Shown: positions 35,722-44,209, counted from the stretch's first letter. The stretch is DNA of 64,000 bases from Pseudodesulfovibrio tunisiensis (GCF_022809775.1 NZ_CP094380.1:1909001-1973000), one strand, 5' to 3'. The notes: generated by a model from the letters alone, not told the origin. Numbers and translations: made by a program.

Positions 35722-36026
35722 CTGGTTCTACGCCGCCTGCAAGGGATGAGGAAACTTGTCCGGCTCGTATGGCGGCGTAGGGCGATGCGAAAAAGCAGGC
35801 GATTGCGCTATTGAAGAAAAGAACTCAGGGGAAACAGGCAAAGGAAGAAAAGCAAGTCTCTCTTTTGAAGTCACCCCGTCTTGAGAATTTGGAGAGGCCG
35901 GATGCATGTCCCGACAGGGCATGTATCCGGCCTCTTCGAATTCTCAAGACAGAATGGGGATCCAAGGGGCCTTGCTCCTTGGCGGGTCCGGGCAGAGCCC
36001 GGCCCCCCGGGAGGGTCGCCGAAGGC
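35722..36026 (+). repeat. Intergenic dispersed repeat, copy 1 (about 235 bp plus inserted hairpin)
   Basis: This block starts CTGGTTCTACGCCGC and ends GCCGAAGGC. It shares, in order, CTGGTTCTACGCCGC, CTCAGGGGAAACAG, ACAGAATGGGGATCC, AAGGGGCCTTGCTCCTTGG and CCCGGGAGGG with the inverted copy at 57213-57441. It contains several smaller hairpins (for example CCAAGG.GC / GC.CCTTGG). Without the 34-bp-stem hairpin at 35878-35950 its length matches copy 2. It fills the gap between the convergent dctM and binding-protein genes. No protein is encoded. Confidence 0.8.
35878..35950 (+). repeat. 34-bp-stem hairpin nested in repeat copy 1
   Basis: The left arm is 35878-35911 and the right arm 35917-35950, with loop CGACA. 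Thirty of 34 positions are Watson-Crick; the other four (stem positions 13, 15, 27 and 32) are G-U pairs if the plus strand is transcribed and A-C mismatches if the minus strand is. The element is absent from copy 2 at the matching point. Confidence 0.8.
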
Positions 36027-36029
36027 CGC

Positions 36030-36836
36030 CTATTGCCAGCCCGAATATGTTTTCAGAATACGGTCATATTCGCCATTGGCCCGGATGATGTCGAGCCCCC
36101 TGTTGAAGGCATCGCGACATTCGGGCTGGGCAAAGACACAAGTCCGGGGCGCGGGGGAGAAAATGTCGTGAAAGGCAAGGCCGTGGGAAAAATCGATGTC
36201 CCGGCTCTCCGGAGAGTCCTGCAGCACATCCCTCCAGTAAAGAAAGATGTTCTTGTCAGCGACTGCGACGTCGGCCCGGCCCAGATAGAGCAGCCTCACT
36301 TGCCGGGCCTGATCCTCGACTTCCCGATAGTGCTTGTTCAGAGCGACCACGGTCGCATACTTCGGCCCGAGATACTGCGTCGCATTCTGAAAGCCGACCA
36401 CCCGGAAAAGACCGAGATCGGCCAGCGAGGACAATCGAATGTCATGATCCGCCAGAGTAATGGCATAATTGTGGTATACCAGCGTGATATCCGAGGCAAA
36501 GGAGGTTCGCCCGGTTTCCCGGGTCACGTCGTATTCCGCATTCACGGCCAGAGCATCCACCTGACCATGCTCGAAGGCCAGTGCCAGCCTTTTCTTGGGA
36601 AGATAGACGATCCGAATGCGGCAATGCGCTCCGGCCTCGCCAGCGGCTCGGAGAATTTCCACTTCCATCCCGGAATCCGTGGCAGCAAGAGCATATGGCG
36701 GCAGGTCCTCGGCTATGCCGATCCGGACGACATGCGCATCCTGCGCCCGGGCAGGTGCAGGGAAAAGCAGGAGCAGGAGCAAAACGACGCGGCTCCACAG
36801 GAAAAACGCACGGAGTGCAGCCTGTTCCATGCGCAT
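36030..36836 (-). CDS. Extracellular solute-binding protein, family 3 (orphan)
   Basis: A 268-aa periplasmic binding protein with signal peptide (VVLLLLLLFPAPARAQDA). The SBP_bac_3 pattern includes RIGIAEDLPPYALAATDSGMEVEILRAAGEA and HGQVDALAVNAEYDV. The C-terminal Cys pair (RTCVFAQPECRDAFNRGLDIIRANGEYDRILKTY) matches the family's closing helix. It starts at TGATG with the nitroreductase stop and so is co-transcribed with it. No permease gene is near. A sensory or scavenging role is possible. Confidence 0.83.
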   Translation of the reverse strand: MRMEQAALRAFFLWSRVVLLLLLLFPAPARAQDAHVVRIGIAEDLPPYALAATDSGMEVEILRAAGEAGAHCRIRIVYLPKKRLALAFEHGQVDALAVNAEYDVTRETGRTSFASDITLVYHNYAITLADHDIRLSSLADLGLFRVVGFQNATQYLGPKYATVVALNKHYREVEDQARQVRLLYLGRADVAVADKNIFLYWRDVLQDSPESRDIDFSHGLAFHDIFSPAPRTCVFAQPECRDAFNRGLDIIRANGEYDRILKTYSGWQ

Positions 36837-37657
36837 CAGAAAAGCCAGGTCGCGTCCGCCGGAGGTCTTGGCGGAATCGCGGAATATCTCCGGGCCGGGT
36901 ATCCGAGCAGCAGCGCACCGCTCACCCGATTGTCCTCGGGAACGCCGAGACTGGCGCGAACGGCCTCGTTGTAGCGCGCGGCAATGGCTGCGAATCCGCA
37001 CCAGCAACACCCCAGCTTCCTGCTCTTGGCAGCGAGGTCCAGATAGGTCACGGCAATCACGCAGTCCTCCACCGGAGTGATGCCCTGCTTGGGCGCATGG
37101 GCCACGGCCAGCACCGGAGCATTGCGGCAGACAAGGTCCGTGCCTTCGTCCCACTTCCGGACAATGCCGGAAAAATGCAGCAGCTTGGAAAGGGGCGTGT
37201 CCTCCTCGACCTCGGACCGCATCCATTCCACCACGGCCTCGGCCACCACGGCCACGCGTTCGGCCGATCCGGCAATGGACCACTGCACGGGCCGGGCATT
37301 GTGGCCCGAAGGCGCATACTGGGTCAGATCCAGAAGATCGGCGATCACGTCCTTGTCAACGGGCTTGTCCTTGAACACGCGAACGGAGCGCCGGGACTTG
37401 AGAAACTGGACAACCTGCTCGGAACCGGGCTCCTGATCCCAGTTGAGCGGTTCACCACCCCGGGCGAACGCTTCGAGCTGAATCGCCCCGGTCTTGCACA
37501 CGGCCATGCAATGGCCGCACCCCATGCAATAGCGGTATTTCCTCTCGTGGGGAATCGGCAATCCGTTCGCCCCCATGACAATGCAGCCCAAGGGACATTC
37601 CCGGGCGCAGTCCCCTTCGTGGCGGCACAAATCCGGATCAACAGTAAACAGCGTCAT
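36836..37657 (-). CDS. Ferredoxin-fused nitroreductase family protein
   Basis: A 273-aa FMN flavoprotein with an N-terminal two-cluster ferredoxin domain. Cys at 11, 17, 21, 25 and at 44, 47, 50, 54 (CMGCGHCMAVC) can hold two [4Fe-4S] clusters, although the first set is spaced unusually. From about residue 77 the nitroreductase domain shows SRRSVRVFKDKPV (FMN phosphate binding), YAPSGHNARPVQWS and LGYPARRYSAIPPR. Such proteins reduce nitro compounds, quinones or flavins with ferredoxin-type electrons in anaerobes. The start at 37657 is preceded by GGAGGAGGT. Confidence 0.9.
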   Translation of the reverse strand: MTLFTVDPDLCRHEGDCARECPLGCIVMGANGLPIPHERKYRYCMGCGHCMAVCKTGAIQLEAFARGGEPLNWDQEPGSEQVVQFLKSRRSVRVFKDKPVDKDVIADLLDLTQYAPSGHNARPVQWSIAGSAERVAVVAEAVVEWMRSEVEEDTPLSKLLHFSGIVRKWDEGTDLVCRNAPVLAVAHAPKQGITPVEDCVIAVTYLDLAAKSRKLGCCWCGFAAIAARYNEAVRASLGVPEDNRVSGALLLGYPARRYSAIPPRPPADATWLF

Positions 37658-37721
37658 GACACACCTCCTCCTGAGCCCACATACTGTGGCCTTTTCCACG
37701 CCGTGTGGCAAGTCCCTGAGA

Positions 37722-37750
37722 TTGACCCTCAATGGGTTTTCCCGTATTGC
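37722..37750 (+). promoter_or_regulatory. Probable sigma-70 promoter of glnS
   Basis: TTGACC at 37722-37727 and TATTGC at 37745-37750 with 17-bp spacing, 88 nt before the glnS ATG. Confidence 0.5.
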
Positions 37751-37837
37751 CAGTGCGGGTGAAATAATCAGATACACCCACCCCCGAAAGACGATACATC
37801 TCCTGCATTACAGGAATAGCAACCACAAGGACCGACC

Positions 37838-39604
37838 ATGAGCACCAATTCCGAAGCCCCGGAAAAGGGCAAGGATTTCATCCGCCAGATCATCGACAGG
37901 GACCTGGAAGACGGCAAGTACGGCAACCGCGTGCACACCCGCTTCCCGCCCGAGCCGAACGGATACCTGCACATCGGCCATGCCAAGGCCATCTGCCTGA
38001 ATTTCGGCGTGGCGCGCGACTATCAGGGCGACTGCAACCTGCGTTTCGACGACACCAACCCGGTCAAGGAGGACACGGAATACGTGGACTCCATCAAGCA
38101 GGACGTATCCTGGCTCGGGTTCGACTGGACGAATCAGTGCTACGCCTCGGACTATTTCGAGAAATTCTATGCTGCCGCCGAGCTGTTCATCAAGCACGGC
38201 AAGGCGTACGTGGACGACCTCAATGCCGAGGAAATCCGCGAATATCGCGGCACGCTCAAGGAACCGGGAAAGAACTCCCCGTACCGCGACAGGTCCGTGG
38301 AGGAAAACCTCTCCCTGTTCCGTGCCATGCGCGCCGGGGAATTCAAGGACGGCGAGCATGTGCTGCGCGCCAGAATCGACATGAGCGCCCCGAACGTGAT
38401 GCTGCGCGACCCGGCCCTGTACCGCATCAAGCACGCACACCATCATCGTACCGGAGACGCGTGGTGCATCTATCCGATGTATGACTTCGCGCATTGCCTG
38501 TCCGACCATTTCGAGGGCATCACGCATTCCATCTGCACGCTGGAATTCGAGAACAACCGTCCCCTGTACGACTGGGTTCTGGACACCCTGATCGCCATTC
38601 AGGCCGAGGGCGACGCGAACGCGGACCAGATCGCCCTGACCACGGGCGGCGGCAAGGCCCCGGCCCAGCGCCCCTACCAGTTCGAGGCCGCACGCCTGAA
38701 CATCACGGGCACGGTCCTGTCCAAGCGCAAGCTGATCCAGCTGGTGCAGGAAGGCCATGTGAAGGGCTGGGACGATCCGCGCATGCCCACCATCAGCGGT
38801 TTCCGCCGCCGGGGTTTCACCCCGGAATCCATCCGCGACTTCTGCGAACGCATCGGCATTGCCAAGTCCAACTCCATGGTGGAATACGCCCTGCTCGAAC
38901 ACTGCGTACGTCAGGATCTCAACAACCGCTCGCCCCGCTATCTGGGCGTCATCGATCCGGTCAAGCTGGTCATCGAGAACTATCCCGAGGATCAGGAGGA
39001 CGTGTTCGAAATGCCGCTGCATCCCGAGGATGAATCCATGGGCAAGCGCAAGGTTCCGTTCACCCGCGAGCTGTGGATCGAACGCGAGGATTTCATGGAG
39101 GACGCGCCCAGAAAGTTCTTCCGCCTCAGCCCGGGCCGGGAAGTGCGGCTCAGGTTCGCCTACTACGTGACCTGCACCGGCTTCGACAAGGACGAGAACG
39201 GCAGGATCACGGAAATCCGCGCCACCTACGATCCGGCCACCAAGGGTGGATGGTCGCAGGACGGACGCAAGGTCAAGGGCACCCTGCACTGGGTCTCGGC
39301 CAAGTACGGCAGGCGCGCCGAAGTGCGGCTGTACGACGGCCTCTTCACCACGGAAAATCCCAATGCAGTGGAAGAAGGCAAAACCTTCCTCGACTATCTG
39401 AATCCCGATTCCGAAACCGTGCTCGCCGAGTGCTATCTGGAACCCGCGCTGGCCGAGGTCGAGCCGGGCGCACACGTCCAGTTCGAACGCAAGGGCTACT
39501 TCTGCGCGGACATCCGCGACCACAAGCCGGACGGAACTCCGGTTTTCAACCGCACGGCCACGCTGCGCGATACCTGGGCAAAAATACAAAAACAGTCGAA
39601 ATAA
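37838..39604 (+). CDS. glnS: Glutaminyl-tRNA synthetase
   Basis: A 588-aa class I aminoacyl-tRNA synthetase that charges tRNA-Gln. HIGH motif at 45-48 ([16 protein letters not shown]), KMSKS counterpart VLSKRKL near 294, and the GlnRS-specific [29 protein letters not shown] and [18 protein letters not shown]. The C-terminal anticodon-binding barrels are complete (RVHW-like segment [23 protein letters not shown]). ATG 37838 follows AAGGA with 6 nt spacing. A glnS gene implies at least partly direct Gln-tRNA charging. Confidence 0.97.
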   Translation: MSTNSEAPEKGKDFIRQIIDRDLEDGKYGNRVHTRFPPEPNGYLHIGHAKAICLNFGVARDYQGDCNLRFDDTNPVKEDTEYVDSIKQDVSWLGFDWTNQCYASDYFEKFYAAAELFIKHGKAYVDDLNAEEIREYRGTLKEPGKNSPYRDRSVEENLSLFRAMRAGEFKDGEHVLRARIDMSAPNVMLRDPALYRIKHAHHHRTGDAWCIYPMYDFAHCLSDHFEGITHSICTLEFENNRPLYDWVLDTLIAIQAEGDANADQIALTTGGGKAPAQRPYQFEAARLNITGTVLSKRKLIQLVQEGHVKGWDDPRMPTISGFRRRGFTPESIRDFCERIGIAKSNSMVEYALLEHCVRQDLNNRSPRYLGVIDPVKLVIENYPEDQEDVFEMPLHPEDESMGKRKVPFTRELWIEREDFMEDAPRKFFRLSPGREVRLRFAYYVTCTGFDKDENGRITEIRATYDPATKGGWSQDGRKVKGTLHWVSAKYGRRAEVRLYDGLFTTENPNAVEEGKTFLDYLNPDSETVLAECYLEPALAEVEPGAHVQFERKGYFCADIRDHKPDGTPVFNRTATLRDTWAKIQKQSK

Positions 39605-39624
39605 ATTCGATAAAATGCTATGGA

Positions 39625-39662
39625 AAACGCCGGGTGACAGAACATGTTGCCCGGCGTTTCCT
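39625..39662 (+). terminator. Terminator-like hairpin after glnS
   Basis: AAACGCCGGG (39625-39634) pairs with CCCGGCGTTT (39650-39659), followed by a short T-rich stretch, 20 nt after the glnS stop. Confidence 0.65.
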
Positions 39663-39696
39663 CTTGCGCCCCTTCCGCAACCGACCGGGATCGAAA

Positions 39697-41058
39697 ATGC
39701 TTGACGTACGTACGCTCTGTTTCGTTCTGACCCTGCTTACCGCGGTATCCGCAGTGCTGATATACGCCCTGCACCGATACCGGCTCCCCGAGGAAGGCCC
39801 TCGATGGTGGGCCCTGTCGTTCGGTCTGGTGACCACAGGGCTTCTGCTCATGGGAAGCAGGGCCATCATTCCGAACTTTCTCTCCATTGTCGTGGCCAAC
39901 GTGCTGATTCTTCTGGGGTGGCTCACGACCCTGAACGGAATGCGCCGTCACGTTGGAAGACCGGGGCTTTCTCCTCTGGAATGGCTTGTCTCCAGCGCGA
40001 TTCTGCTTCTGGTCGGAGCCGGATTGTACTGGTTTTCCGCCATGTCTCCGTCACTGTCCATGCGCATGCGCCTGTTCTCCTGGACAGCCTGCGCCATTTC
40101 TTCGGCCACGACATGGGAGCTCCTGACACACAACAACGGCAGTCCCGCAATACGCGTCACCAGCGTGTCCTTTCTGATCTACGCCCTGTTTTCGGCCGCC
40201 CGAGCCCTGCACCCCAGCGTCAGCAGCCAGTATTATCTTCATGCCGGACCGTTCAATGAAGCGCACCTCCTCGTCTCCATACTGTTCGTGGTCGGCATGT
40301 CCTTCGGCATGGTCCTGATGATCAACGAAAAGCTGCAAAACCGGCTGGCGCTCAAGACGGCGCAACTGGAGGAAAACATCCGATGTCGCGACGAGATGGA
40401 AGCCATAATCCGCCACGACCTCAAGTCGCCCATCGCGCCCGTGGTGACACTGGCCGAGGTTCTCGGACAGGAACCGGACCTGCCGCCGAACGTGACCAGG
40501 GGGCTGGACCTCATCCGCCAATCCGGCATCAAGGCACTGGACATGGTCAACCGATCCCTTGACCTCTACAAGCTGGAGCACGGCAAATACGAACTCGACG
40601 TTCAGGAAACCGACATCGCCCGCCTGCTCCGAAGCTGCGCCGCAGACCTCGAAAACACGGCGCAGGGTCACGCCGTGAACCTGCAACTGCTGTTCGCGGG
40701 CAGAACCATGCACGAGGTGGACACCCTGCTTGTCAACGGGGACAGGCTGCTGCTCTACACCATGATCATCAACCTGCTGCGCAATGCGCTGGAAGCCGCA
40801 CCACAGGAAACGGACGTCACGGCTGATCTGGACATGCACGACAACGTCATCAGGCTCACCATCACGAATCAGGGGGAGATTCCGGAAAAATTCCTGCCCA
40901 GATTCTTCGAAAAATACGCCAGCCACGGCAAGCCGGGAGGCACGGGGCTGGGCACGTATTCGGCCAAGCTCACGGCCGAGGCGCACAACGGGACCATAGC
41001 CGTGAACTCGCACAACGGCCTGACCACGATAACCACGGCCCTGCCGAAAACCGCTTGA
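39697..41058 (+). CDS. Membrane sensor histidine kinase
   Basis: A 453-aa sensor kinase. The N-terminal ~210 residues contain about six or seven hydrophobic helices with little periplasmic loop, suggesting sensing within the membrane. A short coiled coil (NEKLQNRLALKTAQLEENI) leads to the phosphoacceptor H in IIRHDLKSPIAP. The ATPase part has the N box MIINLLRNALEAAP, a degenerate first G box (ITNQGEIP) and GGTGLGTYSAKLTAEAHNG. This RHDLKxP form occurs in deltaproteobacterial kinases. No response regulator is adjacent, so it is an orphan. ATG 39697 opens the first hydrophobic helix. Confidence 0.87.
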   Translation: MLDVRTLCFVLTLLTAVSAVLIYALHRYRLPEEGPRWWALSFGLVTTGLLLMGSRAIIPNFLSIVVANVLILLGWLTTLNGMRRHVGRPGLSPLEWLVSSAILLLVGAGLYWFSAMSPSLSMRMRLFSWTACAISSATTWELLTHNNGSPAIRVTSVSFLIYALFSAARALHPSVSSQYYLHAGPFNEAHLLVSILFVVGMSFGMVLMINEKLQNRLALKTAQLEENIRCRDEMEAIIRHDLKSPIAPVVTLAEVLGQEPDLPPNVTRGLDLIRQSGIKALDMVNRSLDLYKLEHGKYELDVQETDIARLLRSCAADLENTAQGHAVNLQLLFAGRTMHEVDTLLVNGDRLLLYTMIINLLRNALEAAPQETDVTADLDMHDNVIRLTITNQGEIPEKFLPRFFEKYASHGKPGGTGLGTYSAKLTAEAHNGTIAVNSHNGLTTITTALPKTA

Positions 41059-41092
41059 AAAAAAGGCTGCCCGGAATTTCCGGACAGCCTTT
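41058..41092. terminator. Bidirectional terminator between the kinase and queF
   Basis: An A-rich run at 41058-41064 is followed by a stem AAGGCTGCCCGGAA / TTCCGGACAGCCTT with one mismatch and a short T run. It sits between convergent genes and can serve both. Confidence 0.75.
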
Positions 41093-41113
41093 GCCTCATT
41101 CATCGGACCACGG

Positions 41114-41614
41114 TCAGGATTGATGCCGACCGTTCTCCCGCTTCCATTCCGACACCACGGCGCGGACATGATCCATGTCCGGCCCGCTATCGCGAAAATG
41201 TTCGGCAAACACGTGCAACCGCGTGGCCCCGCGCGGAGCAAACAATCCCTTCACCCGGCACCACAGCGGGTCCAGCGCCTCCACGAAATCGTCCAGCATG
41301 TTGTTGGCCAGTGTCTCCATGAAGGATTTGTGGTTGCGATAGGCGAACATGTAGAGCTTGAAGCTCTTGGATTCCACCACGCGCTCGTTGGGCACGTATT
41401 CCATGATGATGGTGCCGAAATCCGGCTGCCCGGTCATGGGGCAGAGCGAGGTGTATTCCGGAAATTCGATGCTCACCACATAGGGGCGTCCCGGATGGTT
41501 GTTGGGAAAGGTTTCCAGAATCGCGGCATCCGGCCCTTCAAGCCGGTACTCGGTCTGGCCGCCCTTGCCCAGGGTCTTCAGATGCACAGTCTGATCCTGG
41601 CTTTTGGTGGTCAT
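41114..41614 (-). CDS. queF: NADPH-dependent preQ0 reductase QueF
   Basis: A 166-aa short (unimodular) QueF that reduces 7-cyano-7-deazaguanine (preQ0) to preQ1 in queuosine synthesis. The catalytic motif EYTSLCPMTGQPDFG has nucleophile Cys58 and general acid Asp65, and ESKSFKLYMFAYRNHKSF is the NADPH/substrate segment. Length fits the B. subtilis-type enzyme. AAGGAG precedes ATG 41614. It is divergent from a YhhQ/VUT queuosine-precursor transporter gene, a strong functional pairing. Confidence 0.95.
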   Translation of the reverse strand: MTTKSQDQTVHLKTLGKGGQTEYRLEGPDAAILETFPNNHPGRPYVVSIEFPEYTSLCPMTGQPDFGTIIMEYVPNERVVESKSFKLYMFAYRNHKSFMETLANNMLDDFVEALDPLWCRVKGLFAPRGATRLHVFAEHFRDSGPDMDHVRAVVSEWKRENGRHQS

Positions 41615-41833
41615 GATGGTTTCTCCTTGGGCCCACGCCGCCCGCCCGGAAAAGCCGGGTGCGTGCAGCGGACCTTGATGTGATTTGTCAGGGGCGCGAT
41701 TTTGACTTTTCCGGTCCGGGATGGCAAGCCCTGAATCCTGTGACCAGGAAAGCCGCCCGGGACTGTTCCTTCCCGCCAGCGGCAGGCCGATTCGGCCACG
41801 CTTTCGGACTGTTCATCCAAAGGAGAAACACGC

Positions 41834-42463
41834 ATGACCCGTTTCGAACGGAAGACCTACACCCTGCTCGTGAGCCTGTTCATGGGCGGACTGACCGCGG
41901 CAGCCTTCATTTCCAGCAAGATCATCACGGTATTCGGGCTGGCCGTGCCCGCCGGAGTCCTTGCCTATTCCCTGACCTTTGCGGTGTCCGACGCCATCGG
42001 CGAAATCTGGGGCAGGGAACGCGCCGAGGAAACCGTTGCCTGCGGATTCGCCGTGCTGATCATGGCCACAGGGCTGGCCTATCTGTCCGTGCACTGGCCC
42101 GGAGCCGTGTTCTGGAACGGACAGGAAGCCTTTGCCAAGGTCGTCGGGTCCACGCCCCGCATCGTGGCCGCATCCCTGCTCGCCTACGTGGTCAGCCAGA
42201 AGCACGATGTCTGGCTGTTCCATCTCCTGCGCGACCGCATGCAGGGCCGCCACCTGTGGCTGCGCAACAACCTGTCCACCATGTGCTCCCAGTTTCTGGA
42301 TTCCGTGATCTTCGTGACCGTGGCCTTTTACGGAGTCATGCCCGTCGTGGACATCATCATCGGCCAATGGCTGGTCAAAATGCTCATCGCGGCCTGCGAC
42401 ACCCCGGTGGTATACGCCATTGTCGGCGGAATTCGCGGCAGGCTGCGCACGGCCACAGCCTGA
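41834..42463 (+). CDS. Queuosine-precursor transporter (YhhQ/VUT family)
   Basis: A 209-aa inner-membrane protein with six hydrophobic segments. Family features are the first-helix pattern AAFISSKIITVFGLAVPAGVLAYSLTF, VSDAIGEIWGRERAEE and the conserved YVVSQKHDVWLFHLLRDR and RNNLSTMCSQFLDSVIF. Members take up preQ0/preQ1. Strong AAAGGAG before ATG 41834. It is divergent from queF, so salvage and reduction of the same precursor are paired. Confidence 0.92.
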   Translation: MTRFERKTYTLLVSLFMGGLTAAAFISSKIITVFGLAVPAGVLAYSLTFAVSDAIGEIWGRERAEETVACGFAVLIMATGLAYLSVHWPGAVFWNGQEAFAKVVGSTPRIVAASLLAYVVSQKHDVWLFHLLRDRMQGRHLWLRNNLSTMCSQFLDSVIFVTVAFYGVMPVVDIIIGQWLVKMLIAACDTPVVYAIVGGIRGRLRTATA

Positions 42464-42489
42464 TTCGTCCAGCCTGAATGAACCAATGC

Positions 42490-42532
42490 GACAGCGGCCC
42501 GGAAAAGAGTTTCCGAGCCGCTGTCTTTTTTC
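42490..42532. terminator. Terminator after the YhhQ-family gene
   Basis: GACAGCGGC..GGAAA pairs with TTTCC..GCCGCTGTC and is followed by six T on the plus strand. It lies between convergent genes; the minus strand lacks a matching T run. Confidence 0.85.
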
Positions 42533-42542
42533 CTGATTCCAA

Positions 42543-43061
42543 TCATGTCACTTGTCTGCGGATGCCGTCTTTTTCGCAGCCGGCTTTTTCGCAGCGGGCT
42601 TCGATCTTGCTGGCGCAGCCTTTTTTGGTCGCGGTCCTTTTTCCGTCGGCTTTGCCGGCCGAAGCCTTTTCGGCCGCAACCTTCCCGGCGGGCTTCCTTT
42701 CTGCCGAAGCCTTTTTCGCCGGAGGCGCGGCCTCGACCTTTTCCGCCGGAGGATCGGCCTTGACCTTCCTTGCGGGGGGCGCCGCCTTTTTTCTGGTGGC
42801 AGGCGGCGTCGCCGCCCTGCGTTCGACCAGCGCATCCCCGGGCAGCTTCCAGCTCAGGGAAACAGCGTAACGGGCCTTGTCCTTCCTTGTCCGGGCCTTG
42901 ACTTCCAGCTCCACGGTCTCGCTAACGCCGAAACGCAATTCCCTGTCCTTCCCGGCAAGGACCACCTCGCCACCTTCCAGACTCGCGGCCAACTCCCTGA
43001 GAAAAGCGGCGACCTCGGCCCGGCCGAGTTCACGCGCGTCCCGCACTTTGTTTCTTCCCAT
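42543..43061 (-). CDS. Amphi-Trp domain protein with histone-H1-like tail
   Basis: A 172-aa protein as read. Residues about 1-80 resemble the amphi-Trp domain (LAASLEGGEVVLAGKDRELRFGVSETVELEVKARTR...YAVSLSWKLPG). The rest is Lys/Ala/Pro-rich and basic like histone H1 or bacterial DNA-compacting tails. The last ~27 residues turn Cys-rich in the present frame. Removing one A from the A6 run (T6 at 42621-42626 on plus) restores ...KKAAPARSKPAAKKPAAKK and a stop at 42548, which continues the tail naturally. The tail probably binds DNA or another polyanion. Single gene. Confidence 0.75.
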   Translation of the reverse strand: MGRNKVRDARELGRAEVAAFLRELAASLEGGEVVLAGKDRELRFGVSETVELEVKARTRKDKARYAVSLSWKLPGDALVERRAATPPATRKKAAPPARKVKADPPAEKVEAAPPAKKASAERKPAGKVAAEKASAGKADGKRTATKKGCASKIEARCEKAGCEKDGIRRQVT

Positions 43062-43205
43062 CTCCGTCCTCCCAACAGGTATGCAGTAGTCGCTTCACAC
43101 GGAATAGCCTTCCGCATATCATGATTTGCCTTTTCAGCTCAACCGTCCGTCAGTCCGCGGCCAGTGTGGATTGAGAAAAAAATCACACCTTGAGACAGAT
43201 TATCC

Positions 43206-43261
43206 TTGACATTGATTGATCAATCAACTTAACTCGGCCTTGTCGGACTGATTGGACAATC
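43206..43261 (+). promoter_or_regulatory. Promoter with two palindromic operators for the downstream TetR gene
   Basis: TTGACA (43206-43211) and a weak -10 TTAACT (43229-43234) are 17 bp apart. The spacer holds a perfect 16-bp palindrome TTGATTGATCAATCAA at 43212-43227. A second site GATTGGACAATC lies at 43250-43261; its arms GATTG/CAATC match the inner arms of the first. Binding would block RNA polymerase directly, so autorepression is likely. Confidence 0.8.
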
Positions 43262-43290
43262 AATCACCCGTTCAAAAAACAGGAAGGACC

Positions 43291-43902
43291 ATGACGAAAA
43301 AGGAAGCCATACTTCTCGCGGCTCAGGAGGCCTTCGGCCAACTGGGGTATTCAGCCACCACGGTCAAGGGCGTGGCCAACCGCGCGGGTGTGTCCTTCGG
43401 ACTGGTTTCCCACTACTTCGGCAGCAAGCAGGACCTGTTTCTGGCCGCCGGATACGACATGGCCCAACGGCTCATCGCCACTCTGGAAACCGCCACTGCG
43501 AATTCCGAGTCCGGCATCAGGGCCGTGGAAACGTACATGACCACCTATTTCGCCTTCACCATGGAGGAGCGCGAACGGTTTCCGATCCTTCTGCGCTGCT
43601 CGCCCTTCAGCCATATCGAGCCGGGCGTGGACGCGAGCAAGGTGGCCGAGCAGTTCCGGGTTTTCATCGATGTGCTCCAGTCGTGCGTGCAGCGCGGCAT
43701 GGACGACGGTACCGTCATTCGGAAGCACACCCCGGAAATGGCGGCGTTGATCATCTACGGCAACATTGTCGGCGCGGTCCGCACCAACCTGCTGTCGCCC
43801 TACGACTCCGGCACGATTTACGCCGAGACCGTGGAACACGTGATCCGCAGCCTGCGAACCGACACGGCCGAACAGGCCGAAACCGCCCAAGGCGAAGCAT
43901 AA
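43291..43902 (+). CDS. TetR-family transcriptional regulator (orphan)
   Basis: A 203-aa regulator with helix-turn-helix AAQEAFGQLGYSATTVKGVANRAGVSFGLVSHYFGSKQDLF. The C-terminal domain is helical. ATG 43291 has GGAAGG 3 nt upstream; an upstream in-frame start would include the operator region. Unlike most TetR genes it has no efflux or enzyme gene beside it: a 40-codon frame and two terminator hairpins follow. Its targets may be elsewhere, or neighbouring genes may have been lost. Confidence 0.9.
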   Translation: MTKKEAILLAAQEAFGQLGYSATTVKGVANRAGVSFGLVSHYFGSKQDLFLAAGYDMAQRLIATLETATANSESGIRAVETYMTTYFAFTMEERERFPILLRCSPFSHIEPGVDASKVAEQFRVFIDVLQSCVQRGMDDGTVIRKHTPEMAALIIYGNIVGAVRTNLLSPYDSGTIYAETVEHVIRSLRTDTAEQAETAQGEA

Positions 43903-43912
43903 GGAAATTCCC

Positions 43913-44035
43913 ATGTCTTCTGCAAAAAACGCGAGCAGACGCATGGATTTCATACTTGGACGCCGCAACAGGCATCCTCATTCCTCTCTCACCTCGTTTG
44001 CGTCCTGGAGGTCTCTGGCCGCCAGCGACGACTAA
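43913..44035 (+). CDS. Possible 40-aa small protein
   Basis: A short frame starts 10 nt after the TetR stop with AAGGAA 6 nt before ATG. It is basic and Ser-rich (MSSAKNASRRMDFILGRRN...). It could be a leader peptide, a gene remnant or chance. No family is recognised. Confidence 0.25.
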   Translation: MSSAKNASRRMDFILGRRNRHPHSSLTSFASWRSLAASDD

Positions 44036-44118
44036 CCGAACGTGATCGGTCACCTCCAACCGACCGCAGGAATTGGACCGCAAACCATCCCTGCCTTAGC
44101 CTAGTTCACAGTTCGGTC

Positions 44119-44171
44119 TGCCCGGGCCACCTACCCGGGCATCAAAAGGGAGCCGTACCACGGCTCCCTTT
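44119..44171 (+). terminator. Tandem hairpins terminating the TetR transcript
   Basis: The first hairpin is TGCCCGGG/CCCGGGCA (44119-44141). The second is AAAGGGAGCCG/CGGCTCCCTTT (44145-44171), followed by TACTTTTG. The second has the stronger terminator form. Confidence 0.75.
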
Positions 44172-44209
44172 ACTTTTGTCCTTTTTCTCCCGAACTGCCG
44201 TCGCAAAAC

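Noticed and set aside
35722..36026. Insertion sequence or CRISPR at the repeat
   Set aside because: No transposase frame, no terminal inverted repeats with target duplication, and no regularly spaced short repeats. It is reported as a dispersed intergenic repeat instead.
37808..39589. A 593-codon open frame on the minus strand
   Set aside because: It is the exact complement of glnS; the plus-strand frame has all synthetase motifs.
41615..41833. preQ1 riboswitch between queF and the transporter gene
   Set aside because: I looked for the compact preQ1 pseudoknot pattern on both strands and did not see it. A covariance search would be decisive.
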